64,000 nucleotides of DNA from Pampus argenteus (GCA_036937835.1 CM072875.1:11793001-11857000); one strand, 5' to 3'; positions 1 to 11,800 are shown, numbered from the stretch's first letter. The notes: generated from the letters alone by a model not told the origin. Made by a program: numbers and translations.

Positions 1-519
1 TCTTGATTAAATAATAAATTACATTAAATACATTTTACAAACTGTGAAACGTATATTTAAACAGTGTAAAAAAAAACAAAAAAAAACAAAACAGCAGAAC
101 TAACAATATACATTGACTGAAAAGCACAAAGCTGTCAACAATACCTCTACAGAGAAGCACCAAAAGAATAATGATTATTATTAATAATAATTATTGACTG
201 ACCTTGTATACTGGTGAATTCCGTTCAGAAACCAGACGGCATTTCGGTACAGAGACATGTTATCAAATGACCAAAAATGCAGCAGCTTTCCAGTGTGTCA
301 ACCACTGAGACAAATCAGGATCACATGAGACAGAGGGAGGACTTACTGCTCTCTGTCGACACGGTATGGGAATAACAATTTTTTTTTTAAGTAATCAAAT
401 TGACAATCAAGTGATATCAGTTAAAGTTTGATCCGCTCATTCATTAAAACGCTTTGCACAAGTCACGTAGTGGTTCTTCAAAAGTTACCATGGGCTAATG
501 GTTTACATGCGTCCCTGCA

Positions 520-745
520 ATATGCATCTACAACAACCAATCGGGATGGATGCGGGGTGTGGTGACGCGTCCTTCAGCCACCGCTGCGCCGCGTCCAGGA
601 GGGCGGAGTTTACCAACTTTCACCCTGCAGTGGACGACGGATACATGGGATATGTGCTCAGTGCGTCTTGTTGACCCTATGTGAGGGTTAAAGCATTTCA
701 AAAAAATAATTTTATAGCGTTTATAGCTTTTGGCGCATCGTCAAA
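520..745 (+). promoter_or_regulatory. ap1s3: Probable promoter and 5' UTR of ap1s3
   Basis: A CCAAT box lies at 537-541 and a GC box (GGGCGG) at 601-606, within a locally CpG-rich stretch that contrasts with the AT-rich DNA before it. The first exon holds only the ATG (746-748) before its GT donor, so transcription must start upstream, probably about 620-680. No TATA box is evident, as expected for a housekeeping-type adaptor gene. The start site is inferred, not seen. The DNA from 1 to about 500 is AT-rich with A-runs and no gene that I can support; it could be the 3' end of a neighbour. Confidence 0.5.
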
Positions 746-3700
746 ATGGTAAGTGCGGTGATTATTTTCTCATTTCTACGTGCTAGACAGCGTCACCTTA
801 CCTGTTGCACCTGTTGTCGCTGACAGGTAGCAAAAGCTAGGAACTACACCTGTAAACCACTTCCGTTTACTCTGAGGCCTGTCTTTTTCCTCCTGACGCC
901 TAACAGCACCAAAGTGTTTCTACTATGAGTTTTTAATTGTGTGTATTGTGTGTGTTCAATATCCCATTTTTTACGACAGTCGGAAGTAAAGGTAACTGAC
1001 GTCAACCGGTCGCCTCAGTAAAACAGGTTTCGTCACTTTGCGACGAGTTCTAGCTTGGTGGCAGTTTAACACTTTACATGTTAATTTGCTTATGGGGTGA
1101 CACAGGGAAACACACCTGGAAATACCTGGTTGTGCTGTTCTTCTAGTGTCACTGTAGCTTAGTAACGGCCCTGCCGTTAAACTCCTTTTGTTCCCAATTT
1201 CTATACAGTGAAAACAGATATGAACTCATTGTGTTGAGCAACTGAGCTCTGACGTGACCTTTAAAATATCCCCTTATAGGTGAAATTAGAGTAGTTTAAA
1301 GCATTTAAGTAAAATGTCAAAATTATGGCTCAATTACAGCAAGTAGAAAATATTGCAGGTATTGTATTTTACTTATTTGTACTTATTTGTAATTTAGTGT
1401 TAAAGTCCCCCTCTAGTCAAACTTATGTTTTTATGTTTATGTTTGAATGAGGTATGTAAAAGCATATTAGACACATAATATCGTTCCAAGCAATTTTTAA
1501 AATTCTTATTATATGTCTTAATACATGTCTTGGAAAAAAATCATATCTGGAGTTTAAAAAGAAAATTAAGTGAGTTTGAACTGTTATGTTGCGGCATGCA
1601 GCATGGGTTTTGAATGATGGTGGGCCTGTGAAAAAGGATATATCCCCAGATATTTTGCCCACCCTCCATCGTTAGACCCTAAATTCAGTCATATATCATC
1701 AACAGTGTGAGGAAAATTGAGCTGGGGGGAAAATGAATGTCATTCTCTAAACATCCCAAAATTAACTCTTCCGCTATCTTGAAAATCGGAAAGAAAACTC
1801 TTCCTCGGTCGTTTGTTCTTCACATTTCCACCTGCCAAATCTTTTCTTTTCTTCCTTGTATCGGTGGTGTTTAGTTAGTGGAGTTATTCTTTAATGAGCT
1901 GTGACTGCAGCTAAACACCCAGTTGACCCTTGGTTTCTGTGTGTGTGGGTTAATAATGTTAATAATACCCTGTGGATTGACTTTGTGTGGACATGCACTG
2001 TGTTTTTGTTCATACATGTCATCCTCTACGTCCATGCACACATCACAGTTGCCTCTCTGACCCTGCGCTGTGTCTGTTGTTAGATGCGTTTCCTGCTGCT
2101 CTTCAGTCGCCAGGGGAAGCTGCGTCTGCAGAAGTGGTTTACACCCATCTCACAAAGTGAGAAGAAGAAGATCATCAGGGACATGACCACCATGGTGTTG
2201 GCACGACAACCACGCTCCTGTAACTTCCTGCACTGGAAAGACCTTAAGATTATTTACAAGAGGTGGGTGGGTTATTTTTCTTCCTGTTTCTTAGTCAGGG
2301 CCACCGGTGCATGTGTGTGTGTGTGTGTGTATCTCATCATCACTTTGTTTCCCTCAGGTATGCAAGCTTGTATTTCTGCTTGGGCATAGAGAACCAGGAG
2401 AATGAGCTGTTAGCCCTGGAGGTTATTCATCGCTACGTGGAGCTGCTGGACAAATACTTTGGCAATGTATTTCACTGTGTTTCACCTTCTTTAATTTATA
2501 TTCAACTGTAGTCTGTAGGGCTGCAACTAACTTTCATGTCAATGAATTACCCAATTATTTACTTGACTATTTGATCAATCATTTTATCAATAAAATGTCA
2601 GAAAATAGTGAAAATGCCTGTTACAGCTTAAAGCCCAAAGTGACATTTTTACTTGTTTGGTCCAACCAGGGGCTTAAATCCAAAAATACAGAGTTTAATG
2701 TGATAAATGTTGCGAATATTTGATATTTGTATGACTAATGATTATTCAGTTATCAAAATAAATCCAAAAACGACTAATCGGTTAATTGACTAATCGTTGC
2801 AGCTCTACTGAAGTTCAATTTGGGGAAAAAAAGTCTGGATTATATAACTGTTGAAATATTGTTGTTTAGATATTGTTTTTAATATAAGCACATATTTCAC
2901 AATACCTGCAGTAATAACCATCATGCCCCTTCTCAGGTGTGTGAGCTGGACATAATCTTTAACTTTGAGAAGGCCTATTTTATCCTGGATGAGTTTCTAA
3001 TGGGAGGAGAAGTACAGGAAACTTCCAAACAGATGGTGAATCGCGCCATCGAAGCTTCGGACATGTTACAGGAGGTGAGATGCTCACGCACACACTCATG
3101 CATGACACACGAAACATCTGCTGCACGGATCGATGTGATTGAACAGTGACATGTTTTGAATCTAGTGGAATCGGAGGACATTAAGTTACAGCCGTGGGGT
3201 ACGTTTGGATTGTAGAGAGCCTCAAATCAGTTATTTTTAATTTTGCAAAACAATAACACGTATGATGAAGTCTGTGTCAAGTTCCAATGTGGTTTCAGTT
3301 TTTGTTTTTTTATTATTATTTTTTTTGTGAATGTGAATTTACCAACAAGCGTCGCAAGTAGTCAGTGTCATAATGAGTTCAATTAACAGTGGTGCTGCTG
3401 AGTCCATGGTGTGCCTTTTGTCTTTCTCATAGCTAATAGACTTCTGGATGCTAGCTCCTAGATATAGATTTGTGTTTGTGTTGCTGTTTTCCTTACCCGT
3501 GTGTGTGTGCGTGCGTATCTCTCTCTCCCTCTCTGTCTGTGTGCCAGTGTTATTGCGAGTGAGAGACAGATTTCCCTGGAACGTGGCATAGGTTTAGTGT
3601 TTGGCTGATGTTTCCCGCTCTCCCTGTAGGTTTGTGGCTCTGTGTGTTACGGTAGTTTACGGGGTGTATCGTTCTGTGCTTCTGAGTAGGGCTGACTAAC

Positions 3701-4042
3701 ACTTGAACATCTAGAGTTGGTTTTTTACGCAGTGTAGTCTCCCATTCATTTTGACCATTATCGCTTCAGGATGACAACAGTGAGTGGTATGAGGTGGAGC
3801 TGTTTGGATGACCTTGAATATGGACAGACAGGTTAGATGTTGTGCGTGTGTTAGTCTACTGTGTGTTGCTGTACTCAGTACCTAATAACAGGTGATGTGT
3901 AGATGTGTGCCTGTGAATATTAATTGCATCATAATGCATTTAAGAGGTTGAGAAGCTGATTTATCCTGTTTTTTGTTTTTGTTTTTCTTTTTTTTTTTTC
4001 TCCTAGACCCTGGAGGAATACATGAGCAAACCTGCATTTTAA
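746..4042 (+). CDS. ap1s3: AP-1 clathrin adaptor complex, sigma-3 (sigma-1C) subunit
   Basis: Small subunit of the AP-1 heterotetramer, which sorts cargo into clathrin-coated vesicles between the trans-Golgi network and endosomes. Five coding exons join in phase: 746-748 (ATG only, the usual AP1S layout), 2084-2262, 2358-2466, 2937-3074 and 4007-4042, giving 154 aa, the length I know for human AP1S3. The product starts MMRFLLLFSRQGKLRLQKW and contains LVIHRYVELLD-type longin/sigma core (seen as EVIHRYVELLDKYFGNV) and the FNFEKAYFILDEF signature. The last exon encodes TLEEYMSKPAF, matching the AP1S3-type tail (TMEEYMNKPTF in human) rather than the AP1S1/AP1S2 tails ending in SVLEEMGLA, which decides the paralogue. 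All splice sites are GT-AG. It is tail-to-tail with scg2. A phase-compatible alternative last exon lies in intron 4. Confidence 0.93.
2516..2807. mobile_element. MITE-like non-autonomous DNA transposon in ap1s3 intron 3
   Basis: The stretch is bounded by near-perfect terminal inverted repeats: TAGGGCTGCAAC on the left and GTTGCAGCTCTA on the right, differing at one position. The interior is AT-rich with several GATTAGTC/AATCG-like motifs near the ends, as in the 'GCTGCAACGATTAGTCG' repeats common in teleosts and usually assigned to hAT-type MITEs. It has no coding capacity. I could not define a clean 8-bp target duplication, so the exact ends may be off by a few bases. Confidence 0.65.
3770..3811 (+). 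CDS. ap1s3: Possible alternative terminal coding exon of ap1s3
   Basis: An AG acceptor at 3768-3769 is followed by 13 codons in the phase left by exon 4 (phase 0), reading DDNSEWYEVELFG and then TGA. Splicing 2937-3074 to this exon would give a 156-aa isoform with an acidic, aromatic tail in place of TLEEYMSKPAF. AP1S genes are known for alternative C-terminal exons. The pyrimidine tract (cattcattttgaccatt... before CAG) is moderate. Thirteen open codons can occur by chance, so this is a prediction. Confidence 0.35.
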   Translation, partial: DDNSEWYEVELFG

Positions 4043-5735
4043 TCTGTGGTAAAAGGACATAAAGTAACACTGGGGAAATTACAGGAACCAAATGTACTGT
4101 ACATGACTCAAAGACGTTTCTGAACATGCAAATGAGATTTACTTTGATTCCATTACACATTTTCAAACGAAATGGGCACATTGAATGTGTGCTCTCAACA
4201 ATCTCATGATTGTTCATAGTCTTGCACTCATTCTTTAATTAGTTCTTATTAAATATTAAATTCAAATGAAGTAGTAATAGAGTTGGGGTATGAAAGGGAT
4301 AACCATGAAGTGATTTTTAGGTTTGTAGATGTATTTTTTTTTAAATATTTAAATCACTATGCAACTGAATTAATATATTGGAATATAATATTTTAATTTA
4401 AAAAAAAATAATGTTTGCAATTTGAGGTGTTTTGTTTTTTGTTTTTAAAAAAAAGCAAATTTAATTCTTTAAAAACAACATGCAAACAACAGAAGCATGT
4501 TACAATCTGTAACTACAATATAAACCGATAACAGGCTTTGGTTTCATACCTGCAAACAACAGATTTTTGAAATGAGACTTGTTTATTAATCCGTATAACA
4601 TTTCTTCTGTTTGGAACCATTAGTCTTTACAAGGAGCTGTTGCTAGTGTGGGTGTGAATATCATTGTTTTTATAGTGTGCAATTTATGATGTCAGAGCTA
4701 AAGATTAAAATATGTATTTTGATAAACATTCTGCATTGGGTATTTTCATTTTTTTTAACCACAATTCTTCTCCTATACACACACACACACACACATATAT
4801 ACATTTTATTTTATTATTTTTTTTAATAAGGCAACACAACTCGGCAAGAAGAAAAATAATACCGCTGATGCTTTATTAATCTGTCATTCATCACACATTA
4901 TTGAACATGTACAAAATGGTTTAAAAATGAGCATACATAGCACAACTACTGGTAGGCCATCAATACAGAGCTTCGCAGTATGAAAGGGTTGGAAGGCAGG
5001 CGACGGTCTGATATTTAGACTTGGAAATAAGTATCCATAATAATAATAACAATAAATCCACTAACCCTGAATATATCACGAGTCACAACAACACTCGTTC
5101 CTCGTTCTCTGGCCAGCACACTGCCCTAACGAAAGATCCCTATAATATTCCTATCATGTCAGAATATCTTGATGGTAACAGACATCACTGTAGCTTGTGT
5201 TTTAAAGGCCCAGTTAGCATACATTGTCATTTATAGATATATTCACATATGAACAATTTGACAGTGATGAAAAATAAGCATTTTTTTTTTTTTACCATTA
5301 CTCATTTGATCATAATTGAAAATATAGGCCTGTTTCCTGCCATGTGTACAAACACAATTAATGTAAACAACATCACAAAAACTTCAATAACTTGGATTTC
5401 ATTGTTATCTGATATTTATTGGCAATTTAGGTGTGATAGCAGGTTCATATCCTATGTTTTGAATATTCCTACCATTTTTCATCTCATACGGATCGCACCT
5501 TTAACCTCTTAATATTTCTATGATGTTCTTGCAGCAAGTAGGGACTAGTATTTTTTTTTACTAAAAATGTGTTAGATCTGTAAGATTGCTATAGTTCTTT
5601 TTCGTTAGGGTGATATTACCAGCTATAGTTCTTATAATAGAAATCTGTAAACTAGATCACATCCACCAAACTTTATTTTTTGAGACAGTATAAATACTAT
5701 ATTCATAATTTCGTGCGCCTTGCAGAGGGATCAGC
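4043..5735. other. Convergent 3' UTRs of ap1s3 (+) and scg2 (-)
   Basis: No coding exon is supported here. For ap1s3, candidate poly(A) signals are ATTAAA at 4248-4253 and 4704-4709. For scg2, a minus-strand AATAAA lies at 4872-4877 (TTTATT on the plus strand), giving an AU-rich 3' UTR of about 880 nt. A (CA)n run occurs near 4777-4795. The two transcripts appear not to overlap, or to overlap only slightly. Which signals are used is inferred. Confidence 0.5.
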
Positions 5736-7541
5736 CTACATCCCTGCCACTGTTTTGTCACGGTGCCCCTCCTCTTCCTCAATCACGGTCTGTGGAGCTG
5801 AGGTCTTGGCCGTGATCTCCTCTCTCCCCTGCACCTCTGTGGGATTGACTTTCTCTATGGCCACTTCGGTTTCCCTCTTGGCGACTGGCCATTTGTCAGC
5901 GTCCGCTTGGCCCAAGTAGTCCTTCATGGCTCGCTCGTACAGCTCGTAGGGGAACTGCCCCTTCAGCTGCGCCTGGGTGTCACGTTTGGTGATGGTGTTG
6001 GGATACTCTGTGAGGATTTTGGCCGCCAGGTAGGTCGTCACCTCGTCTTCCACGTCGCCGTCGTCATCTTCGTCATCACGGCCGTCAGCCTGGCGTTTCA
6101 GGGGCATCTTGTTGAGCTCGGATAAAAAGAGGTTCTCCCTGCGCCCGGAGGGTGGGGGGATCTTAACTGGTCCCGCATTTGCAGCGGGGTTGGACGCCAC
6201 TGGGATTCTGTCCGAGGAGGGAGGAGTCTTCAGTGGTCTCTGCATCACCGGGTACTCGTTACTGATAGTCTCCACGCCGATGATGTCCAAAAAGTCCTCT
6301 CTGTCCATGTCCTCGGGGACGGGCTTGTTCTTCAGCGGCAGTCTGCGGCTGAAGTACCTGATCTTGGGTGCCTGGCCGGTGGTGTAGCGAGCAGCGGCTT
6401 GGGGGTTGCGGTGGAGCTTTCTGAGCTCCTCCGTGAGCAACATGTCGATAAGATCCTGCGGTGGGACGTGAAGCTTCAGGGAAAGCTCCAGCAACTCCTT
6501 CACTGTACGAGGATCCACAATGGAGGGGCGGATCAGTCTCTTTCTTTGCTCTCCGGTCTTGTCCCTCTTCTGCGTCCGGTCGCTCATCTCGAGGACCTTC
6601 AACAGGTAGTAATCTACCAGCTTGGTGTCATCATCAGCATCTTCTTGGTTCGGGCTCGCCCGGCGTTGCATTTCCTCCCTCTCTGCTTCCTCCTGTTCAC
6701 CGAGCGCTCTGTCCATTTCTTCATGGCTCCCATTGACCATCTCCTCCGTCTCCTCCCTCTCCTCCACAGGGACCCACTCCTCTCCTCCGGCCACATCCTC
6801 GTAGGCCTGGTTTCTCAGGCTGAACACGTCCTCATCCTCGTCCTCGTCGTCCCCGAACGCGTCTCTCTTTTGGCCGGTGGCGGTGGGCATCCTCCCAAGC
6901 TCTTCAAAGATGGAGCGTAAATTGGCAAGGCTCTGGGGTGTGTACTGCTCATCCAGGTCCTCTGTGGCTCGTTTGGAAGCGTCCGTATTCTCCTCGTCCT
7001 CAAACATCAGTGGGTATTTCTTGTGAGGTCTGGGGAAATTACCGTAGTCTACCGGTGCGGCGCTCTCGGGGATTTCAGTGTCTTTGGTGCGGTGCCTGTG
7101 AGTGCGGCGGTCGTTCCTGGGCGCCGACGCGGGGATGAGCTTCGCGTCTTTCCCGGCTTGATCCTGGAGAGACTTGAGCAGGGCTTTCATCAGCTGCTCG
7201 GCGGTAATGTCCTGCCTCTGCACGCCGGGGGAAGGCTGACGGTCTCCGGGACCCTCGTCCTGCTGTGAGGCGAGCTGAAGCAGGACCCTGAATTTATCCA
7301 CTTCGTCGTAATCCACGGGTTCAGGCCGGCCCCCGTTCCGCTGCTTCAGGTTTTCAATATACTCCAGGGCTTTGATCATATCGGTGCTGGGTGGGTATGC
7401 AGCCGGCTGCCCCTCACTCTCCCCGCCTCGGAGCCTGTAGTGGCGGGGGAGAGACGCAGCTTGCACGGTGCATCCATGGAGGAGGAAGGCGAGCAGGACC
7501 ATGGCTCCCCCCGCGGGCAACTTGTGGTGGAAATGCAGCAT
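5736..7541 (-). CDS. scg2: Secretogranin II (chromogranin C) precursor
   Basis: Acidic granin of dense-core secretory granules in neurons and endocrine cells, cleaved by prohormone convertases into peptides. The 601-aa product is encoded in one exon. An N-terminal signal peptide runs roughly over residues 1-29 with a hydrophobic core MVLLAFLLHG. Many dibasic sites follow. Secretoneurin is residues 192-224 (33 aa), bounded by KR at 190-191 and 225-226, with the conserved core DEQYTPQSLANLRSIFEEL. Residues 227-292, the next fragment up to RR 293-294, correspond to EM66 and are exactly 66 residues long. Poly-acidic stretches (GDDEDEDED, GRDDEDDDGDVEDE) fit calcium binding and aggregation. No Cys pair follows the signal peptide, as expected for SCG2 as opposed to chromogranins A and B. 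The start is the first ATG of exon 2, 17 nt after an acceptor. Confidence 0.96.
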   Translation of the reverse strand: MLHFHHKLPAGGAMVLLAFLLHGCTVQAASLPRHYRLRGGESEGQPAAYPPSTDMIKALEYIENLKQRNGGRPEPVDYDEVDKFRVLLQLASQQDEGPGDRQPSPGVQRQDITAEQLMKALLKSLQDQAGKDAKLIPASAPRNDRRTHRHRTKDTEIPESAAPVDYGNFPRPHKKYPLMFEDEENTDASKRATEDLDEQYTPQSLANLRSIFEELGRMPTATGQKRDAFGDDEDEDEDVFSLRNQAYEDVAGGEEWVPVEEREETEEMVNGSHEEMDRALGEQEEAEREEMQRRASPNQEDADDDTKLVDYYLLKVLEMSDRTQKRDKTGEQRKRLIRPSIVDPRTVKELLELSLKLHVPPQDLIDMLLTEELRKLHRNPQAAARYTTGQAPKIRYFSRRLPLKNKPVPEDMDREDFLDIIGVETISNEYPVMQRPLKTPPSSDRIPVASNPAANAGPVKIPPPSGRRENLFLSELNKMPLKRQADGRDDEDDDGDVEDEVTTYLAAKILTEYPNTITKRDTQAQLKGQFPYELYERAMKDYLGQADADKWPVAKRETEVAIEKVNPTEVQGREEITAKTSAPQTVIEEEEGHRDKTVAGM

Positions 7542-8071
7542 TATAGGCTATTTATTACCTGCAAACCAAAAGAGCATAAAATGTTAGTAAAGGAAAAATA
7601 AGACGAATCGATTTAGGATTTATATGTTATACATTTGGTTTAAAAACCTACTCGACATTAACAAGCATAACCATGAGCAGGTGTGTTTTGATACAGGATT
7701 TGCATGACTATCAGCTCCGTAAAGTGAACGATACGATGCAGCGTGAGGAGATACAGTCACATCACTGGATGAGTCACTCCCCGCGTTGTTATGGGCAACC
7801 TCTACATCCGATTTTATAGTGACAACATAAACCTTCATTGGAAAAAACAAAAACAAACATTCCTTCCTCGTAAGTTAACTAATAAGATTGTAATTCTTCA
7901 TGTGAATGCGTTTCAATACAACGATAACCTTCATTTACACAAAGTATCGACATCTGCGAAATGTTAATGTACAAAAAAAAAAGAAAAAAAGGCTGCCTGC
8001 CAATCCAACACACACCGATTTGAATTATTAATATTAATATTAAACTCTAGCCTACAAATACGCGCCTTACC
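7542..8071 (-). other. scg2: scg2 5' UTR exon boundaries and 5' intron
   Basis: Reading the minus strand, an acceptor (TTTGCAG) ends at 7559, so exon 2 begins at 7558, 17 nt before the ATG. A matching donor, CCAAAG|GTAAGG, places the end of an untranslated first exon at 8071, giving an intron of about 510 bp. Mammalian SCG2 has the same layout: a non-coding first exon, then one exon carrying the whole CDS. The splice sites are read from the sequence; their use is inferred. Confidence 0.6.
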
Positions 8072-8210
8072 TTTGGCAACAAAGCTCAGACAGCAGTGAA
8101 GGTGTATGGCATCTCCTCTGGAGCGGGGCTGTTCGCTTCTGTTTTCAGCACTTGGACAGCTCCCCTCGTTATATGAAGCAACACCTGACCACCGCGTCAT
8201 CACACAACAC
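8072..8210 (-). promoter_or_regulatory. scg2: scg2 first exon and CRE/TATA core promoter
   Basis: On the minus strand a CRE-like motif TGACGCG (8193-8199) lies about 20 bp upstream of a TATA-like CATATAACG (8168-8176), which predicts a start near 8140 and a first exon of roughly 70 nt ending at 8071. Rodent Scg2 promoters are known to rely on a CRE just upstream of the TATA box, so this arrangement would make the fish gene cAMP/CREB-responsive. The CRE is one base off the TGACGTCA palindrome, and the start site is inferred. Confidence 0.5.
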
Positions 8211-8808
8211 ACGCAATAGCCGGTTATAAAAAAAAAAATCCATATAAATGATTCAGGTTTGTGATATGGCATACTAAGAAGCTCGCTGTATCAAAAATAG
8301 CTCAAGACAGTATAGTCTATGTCTTGTTGCACTGCACCCGGCTCTGTGAAACATATCGACTGGAGAGATCTGTAAAAGTCTATAAAGCAGATGTATCGAC
8401 CTCTGGGTTTCTGCCCGTGATTCACAAAAGTAGCGATCTGTTTACCTGAATATTCATTTGGTCAATTAAACCGTTCACCTTGAATGGACGGATGTTTAAA
8501 AATAAAATAAAAATGGAAGCTTAATGCACAGGGAATATATTAAACTATTTAATTTCCAGCGCATGTAAACTAAAATTGATACTCATTTTATGAGACTGTG
8601 AACTTAAAATATATTCAGAAAGTATCAAAAATTAAAATTTCCTTGCACATTTAGGGCTCACAAAAGATGGAGGGAAAAAAAGTCATTTAATAATGTAAAC
8701 AATACGCCATTTATACCATCACTGCCAACCTCGGCATATGAGGAGTTAAACCCTCTAGCGATGACTCACAGGCTAAAACCACCGCGGAGTTGCTGTCGCA
8801 GTTCAGCA

Positions 8809-8892
8809 GCCTCCTCTCTCCTCCTCTCTCTTCCTCTCTCTTCCTCTCTCTTCCTCTCTCTTCCTCTCTCTTCCTTCCTCTCCCTCTCTTTG
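8809..8892. repeat. Polypyrimidine tandem repeat (CCTCTCTCTT)n
   Basis: A decamer CCTCTCTCTT-type unit is repeated about five times, flanked by imperfect CT-rich copies; the minus strand is pure purine. All overlapping open frames here (Arg/Glu-rich on the minus strand) are products of the repeat. It sits about 650 bp upstream of the inferred scg2 start. Confidence 0.85.
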
Positions 8893-11800
8893 TGCTGACA
8901 GGGACAGTGATAAACATCGTCCTGTCTGCTTGGGGCCAAAGCTCCGCATTCCGCAGGTCGACAAGATAAAGAGGCCACAGCACGTCACCTGCCCAATAAA
9001 AGGTCACAGATGGGTGAGTTTATGGCGAGATCAAAGTCCTGCTAAACACTTTAAGAGCGTTTTTCAACGTGCATCATCTGGAGAACGTGTGTGGTTGGCA
9101 ATCTTCATCATATGTTATACTGTATATGTCAAGAACACAATACATCCCGCCTAAAGGAACCAGTAACATTCAAACACCATGTTAATTCCCTTTCTGACTT
9201 CTCTTTAGATGGTTATTTCAAGCTTCATTATATTGTACTTATTTCTCTTGGTAAGAAAAAAGAAAAACTTAATTTTAGCTCCATGATGAGCCAATACTAA
9301 ATAGAAGTAAAGTAATTTATGCTTTAAAGGTAATATAATATAATCAAAATTCTTTTAAGAATTCTGTTACATGCTTCTCTGGCTAAATCTTTGTTGTTAT
9401 CGTCCTGCACCAAATGGCCAGTCAAGTACATTAGGGCGATTTTATCCTCACTGTTACTCCAGCAACATCTCAAGTCTCCTTTATAACCTCCTAAAGTGAT
9501 TCTAACTATTTCGCTCAGTGCCCTCTGACACCCGTAAGTGCTCTTCCATTTCAGCCCTGCTGTGACTGCACCTCATTTTCCTTGAATATCTAATTGCATT
9601 CAATGCGCTCCTCCTTACTTATTCTGTGCTGTGATCCTTTTACATCAACTAAACCAGTAAAAGAAGAAAAAAAAAAAAAAAGCATCATCATATGGAGAAG
9701 ATGTCGACAACATTAGAGGTGCTTTTCACTTGAATGTGCCGTCAGCTGCCTGCCTTCGTGGCTGAAGAGCTGTAGCGAGCCTCCTGACGTTAAAAGACAC
9801 ATCCATCTGCTTGGCTGCTGCTGTGTGTGTGTGTGTGTGTGTGCGCACAAAAAGGAGAGAGGAAGGGAAAAAACTGAATCACAGATCAAATGAGATAGAG
9901 AGCGAGAGTGAGAGAGAAGGAGAGACGTGGTGGTGTGTTTGTAAGATGTCTTGTATAATCCCACAGCATCACTCTTCTGACATCACATCTCTCCATTCAG
10001 AAACAGCCTACATCCTGAGGGACGGCAGCAACTCTCGAGGTCACAACAGCCAGCACACTGCGTATCAATCATTTAAAGCTTACATTCTCATGCGTGCACA
10101 TTGTAAAATAGGATAATATGCTCATTATCTGTTATCAATTCAATAGGCTGAAAATGAACAAGCACACAGGGGCTATTGTAGATGAAGATGAATGCAGTTT
10201 TTTTTTTATTATGGCGAGGGTATTGACTGATGAAAATGCCATATTTATATTTTACAGTACGTCAGGCACACAAACATATACTTGTAGTTTTTGTATGCAT
10301 GTCGCAGTCAGTATAATATTTTCTCCTTGCCACACTTTTACTAAAAATAACTTGTCATATGGTTCCTGTGATGTGTATGAGTGAGTGATTATGCATCACA
10401 ACTCGAGCTGCAGTGATTAGTCAACACACTGAACATTTCACTCACTGTTCAATTACCAACACAATTAACACGTGTCATTTAAAGGCATATTATGTTGTAT
10501 AAATATCCCTATAGAATATTTTCTCTTGTTTAAATTGTCTATTTGTCTGTGCTTCTGTTATTGTGTTAAGGTATATCAGCATGATGATTCTCAGTAATGG
10601 ATCAGAGGTTTTTAAACTCAAATCCCAGCAGGTTCCTGGTGGTAGAAGATTCACTAGCTGAATCTGTGATGTGTCTCCGGGGCATGTGATGTGTCTGTGT
10701 GCACCGTTCCAATACAGACCCACACAGTTACTTCAGGCATAAAAAAAAAACAACCAAGAGAAACATTTCCAGTGATTGGTACTGCTGCGTGCCTTTCCGT
10801 CTCTTTCCTTCTCTCTATCTATTGATGAGGCGCAGAGAAGGGAAATCATAGTAATTACATTAAGAGTCCTTAGTGCCACTTCCATCCTCTCATTGGCTAT
10901 CTGTCAGCTGTATATGTTATTTTTCTGTTTTTCATACATAGAAATCAAAATTGTTCTCTGTCTTTTGATGATTGTTGAACTGGGAGAGCCATCCCAGCTC
11001 CACCACATGTGCACACATGCCAAGTTACAAAAAAATCAGAGGTGCATGACAAAGCGTGACAGCTTGTGGAGTCTTTAAGCTCAAAGCGATGACAACAGTG
11101 CTCATCCTTGCAACAGGGACACTGCGTTCAACATAAACCTAGCCTCACTCTTCAAAGCTGAATTTGATTGTATTGTAACCAAATTTGGAAATGTCTTACA
11201 TGAAGCCACACTGCACTTTTAATTCTGGTCTTAATCATATCTAACAACCAAGATCTTTTCAGAAGGAGGTCCCTGAAGCAAAATCTTATCAAACGGAGGC
11301 CCATGACCTAATGTGTATCAATTTTAGGGGTCTTTGACATGAAAGAAGTTGCAATTGCAAAGTCGATACCCAAAGCTCTCTACGAAGAGTGCAACTGTTT
11401 CTATATGTAATTCGAACGTTTTTAGCCAGTTCCAAATTGCTATGTCAGATTTAATTTTAGTCTTTTCTCCCTCTTTTCACAAACCATTAGTATGACATTG
11501 TCTCTGTGATCGTTGTATAATATCTACAACTATCTACAGAACCTCCCCTCCTCTTCCTTTATTCTCTAAATCCGCAGCAGTCAATCGGGACGCTGTTGCT
11601 GTTTACCGACATGTCAGTCAAAGCTGTGAGGAGAGAATGATATCAGCTCCATGGCAGGCTTGCATGCGTCACAGTTGCACGAAAGCACACATCCATATGT
11701 TCACATTCATAAGCATATAAAATTCAACTGCAGATAAATACACACTCAGCTTCGTAAAGGCTTTTTGATCTTTTGTGTGTGTTCTTTATTCTTGCTTTCA

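Noticed and set aside
1..500. 3' end of a neighbouring gene left of ap1s3
   Set aside because: AT-rich DNA with A-runs could be a 3' UTR, but there is no coding exon or unambiguous poly(A) arrangement to support it.
5680..7268. Several plus-strand open frames (up to 173 codons) across the scg2 region
   Set aside because: They are antisense shadows of the GC-rich, acidic scg2 coding exon; none has a domain or splice context.
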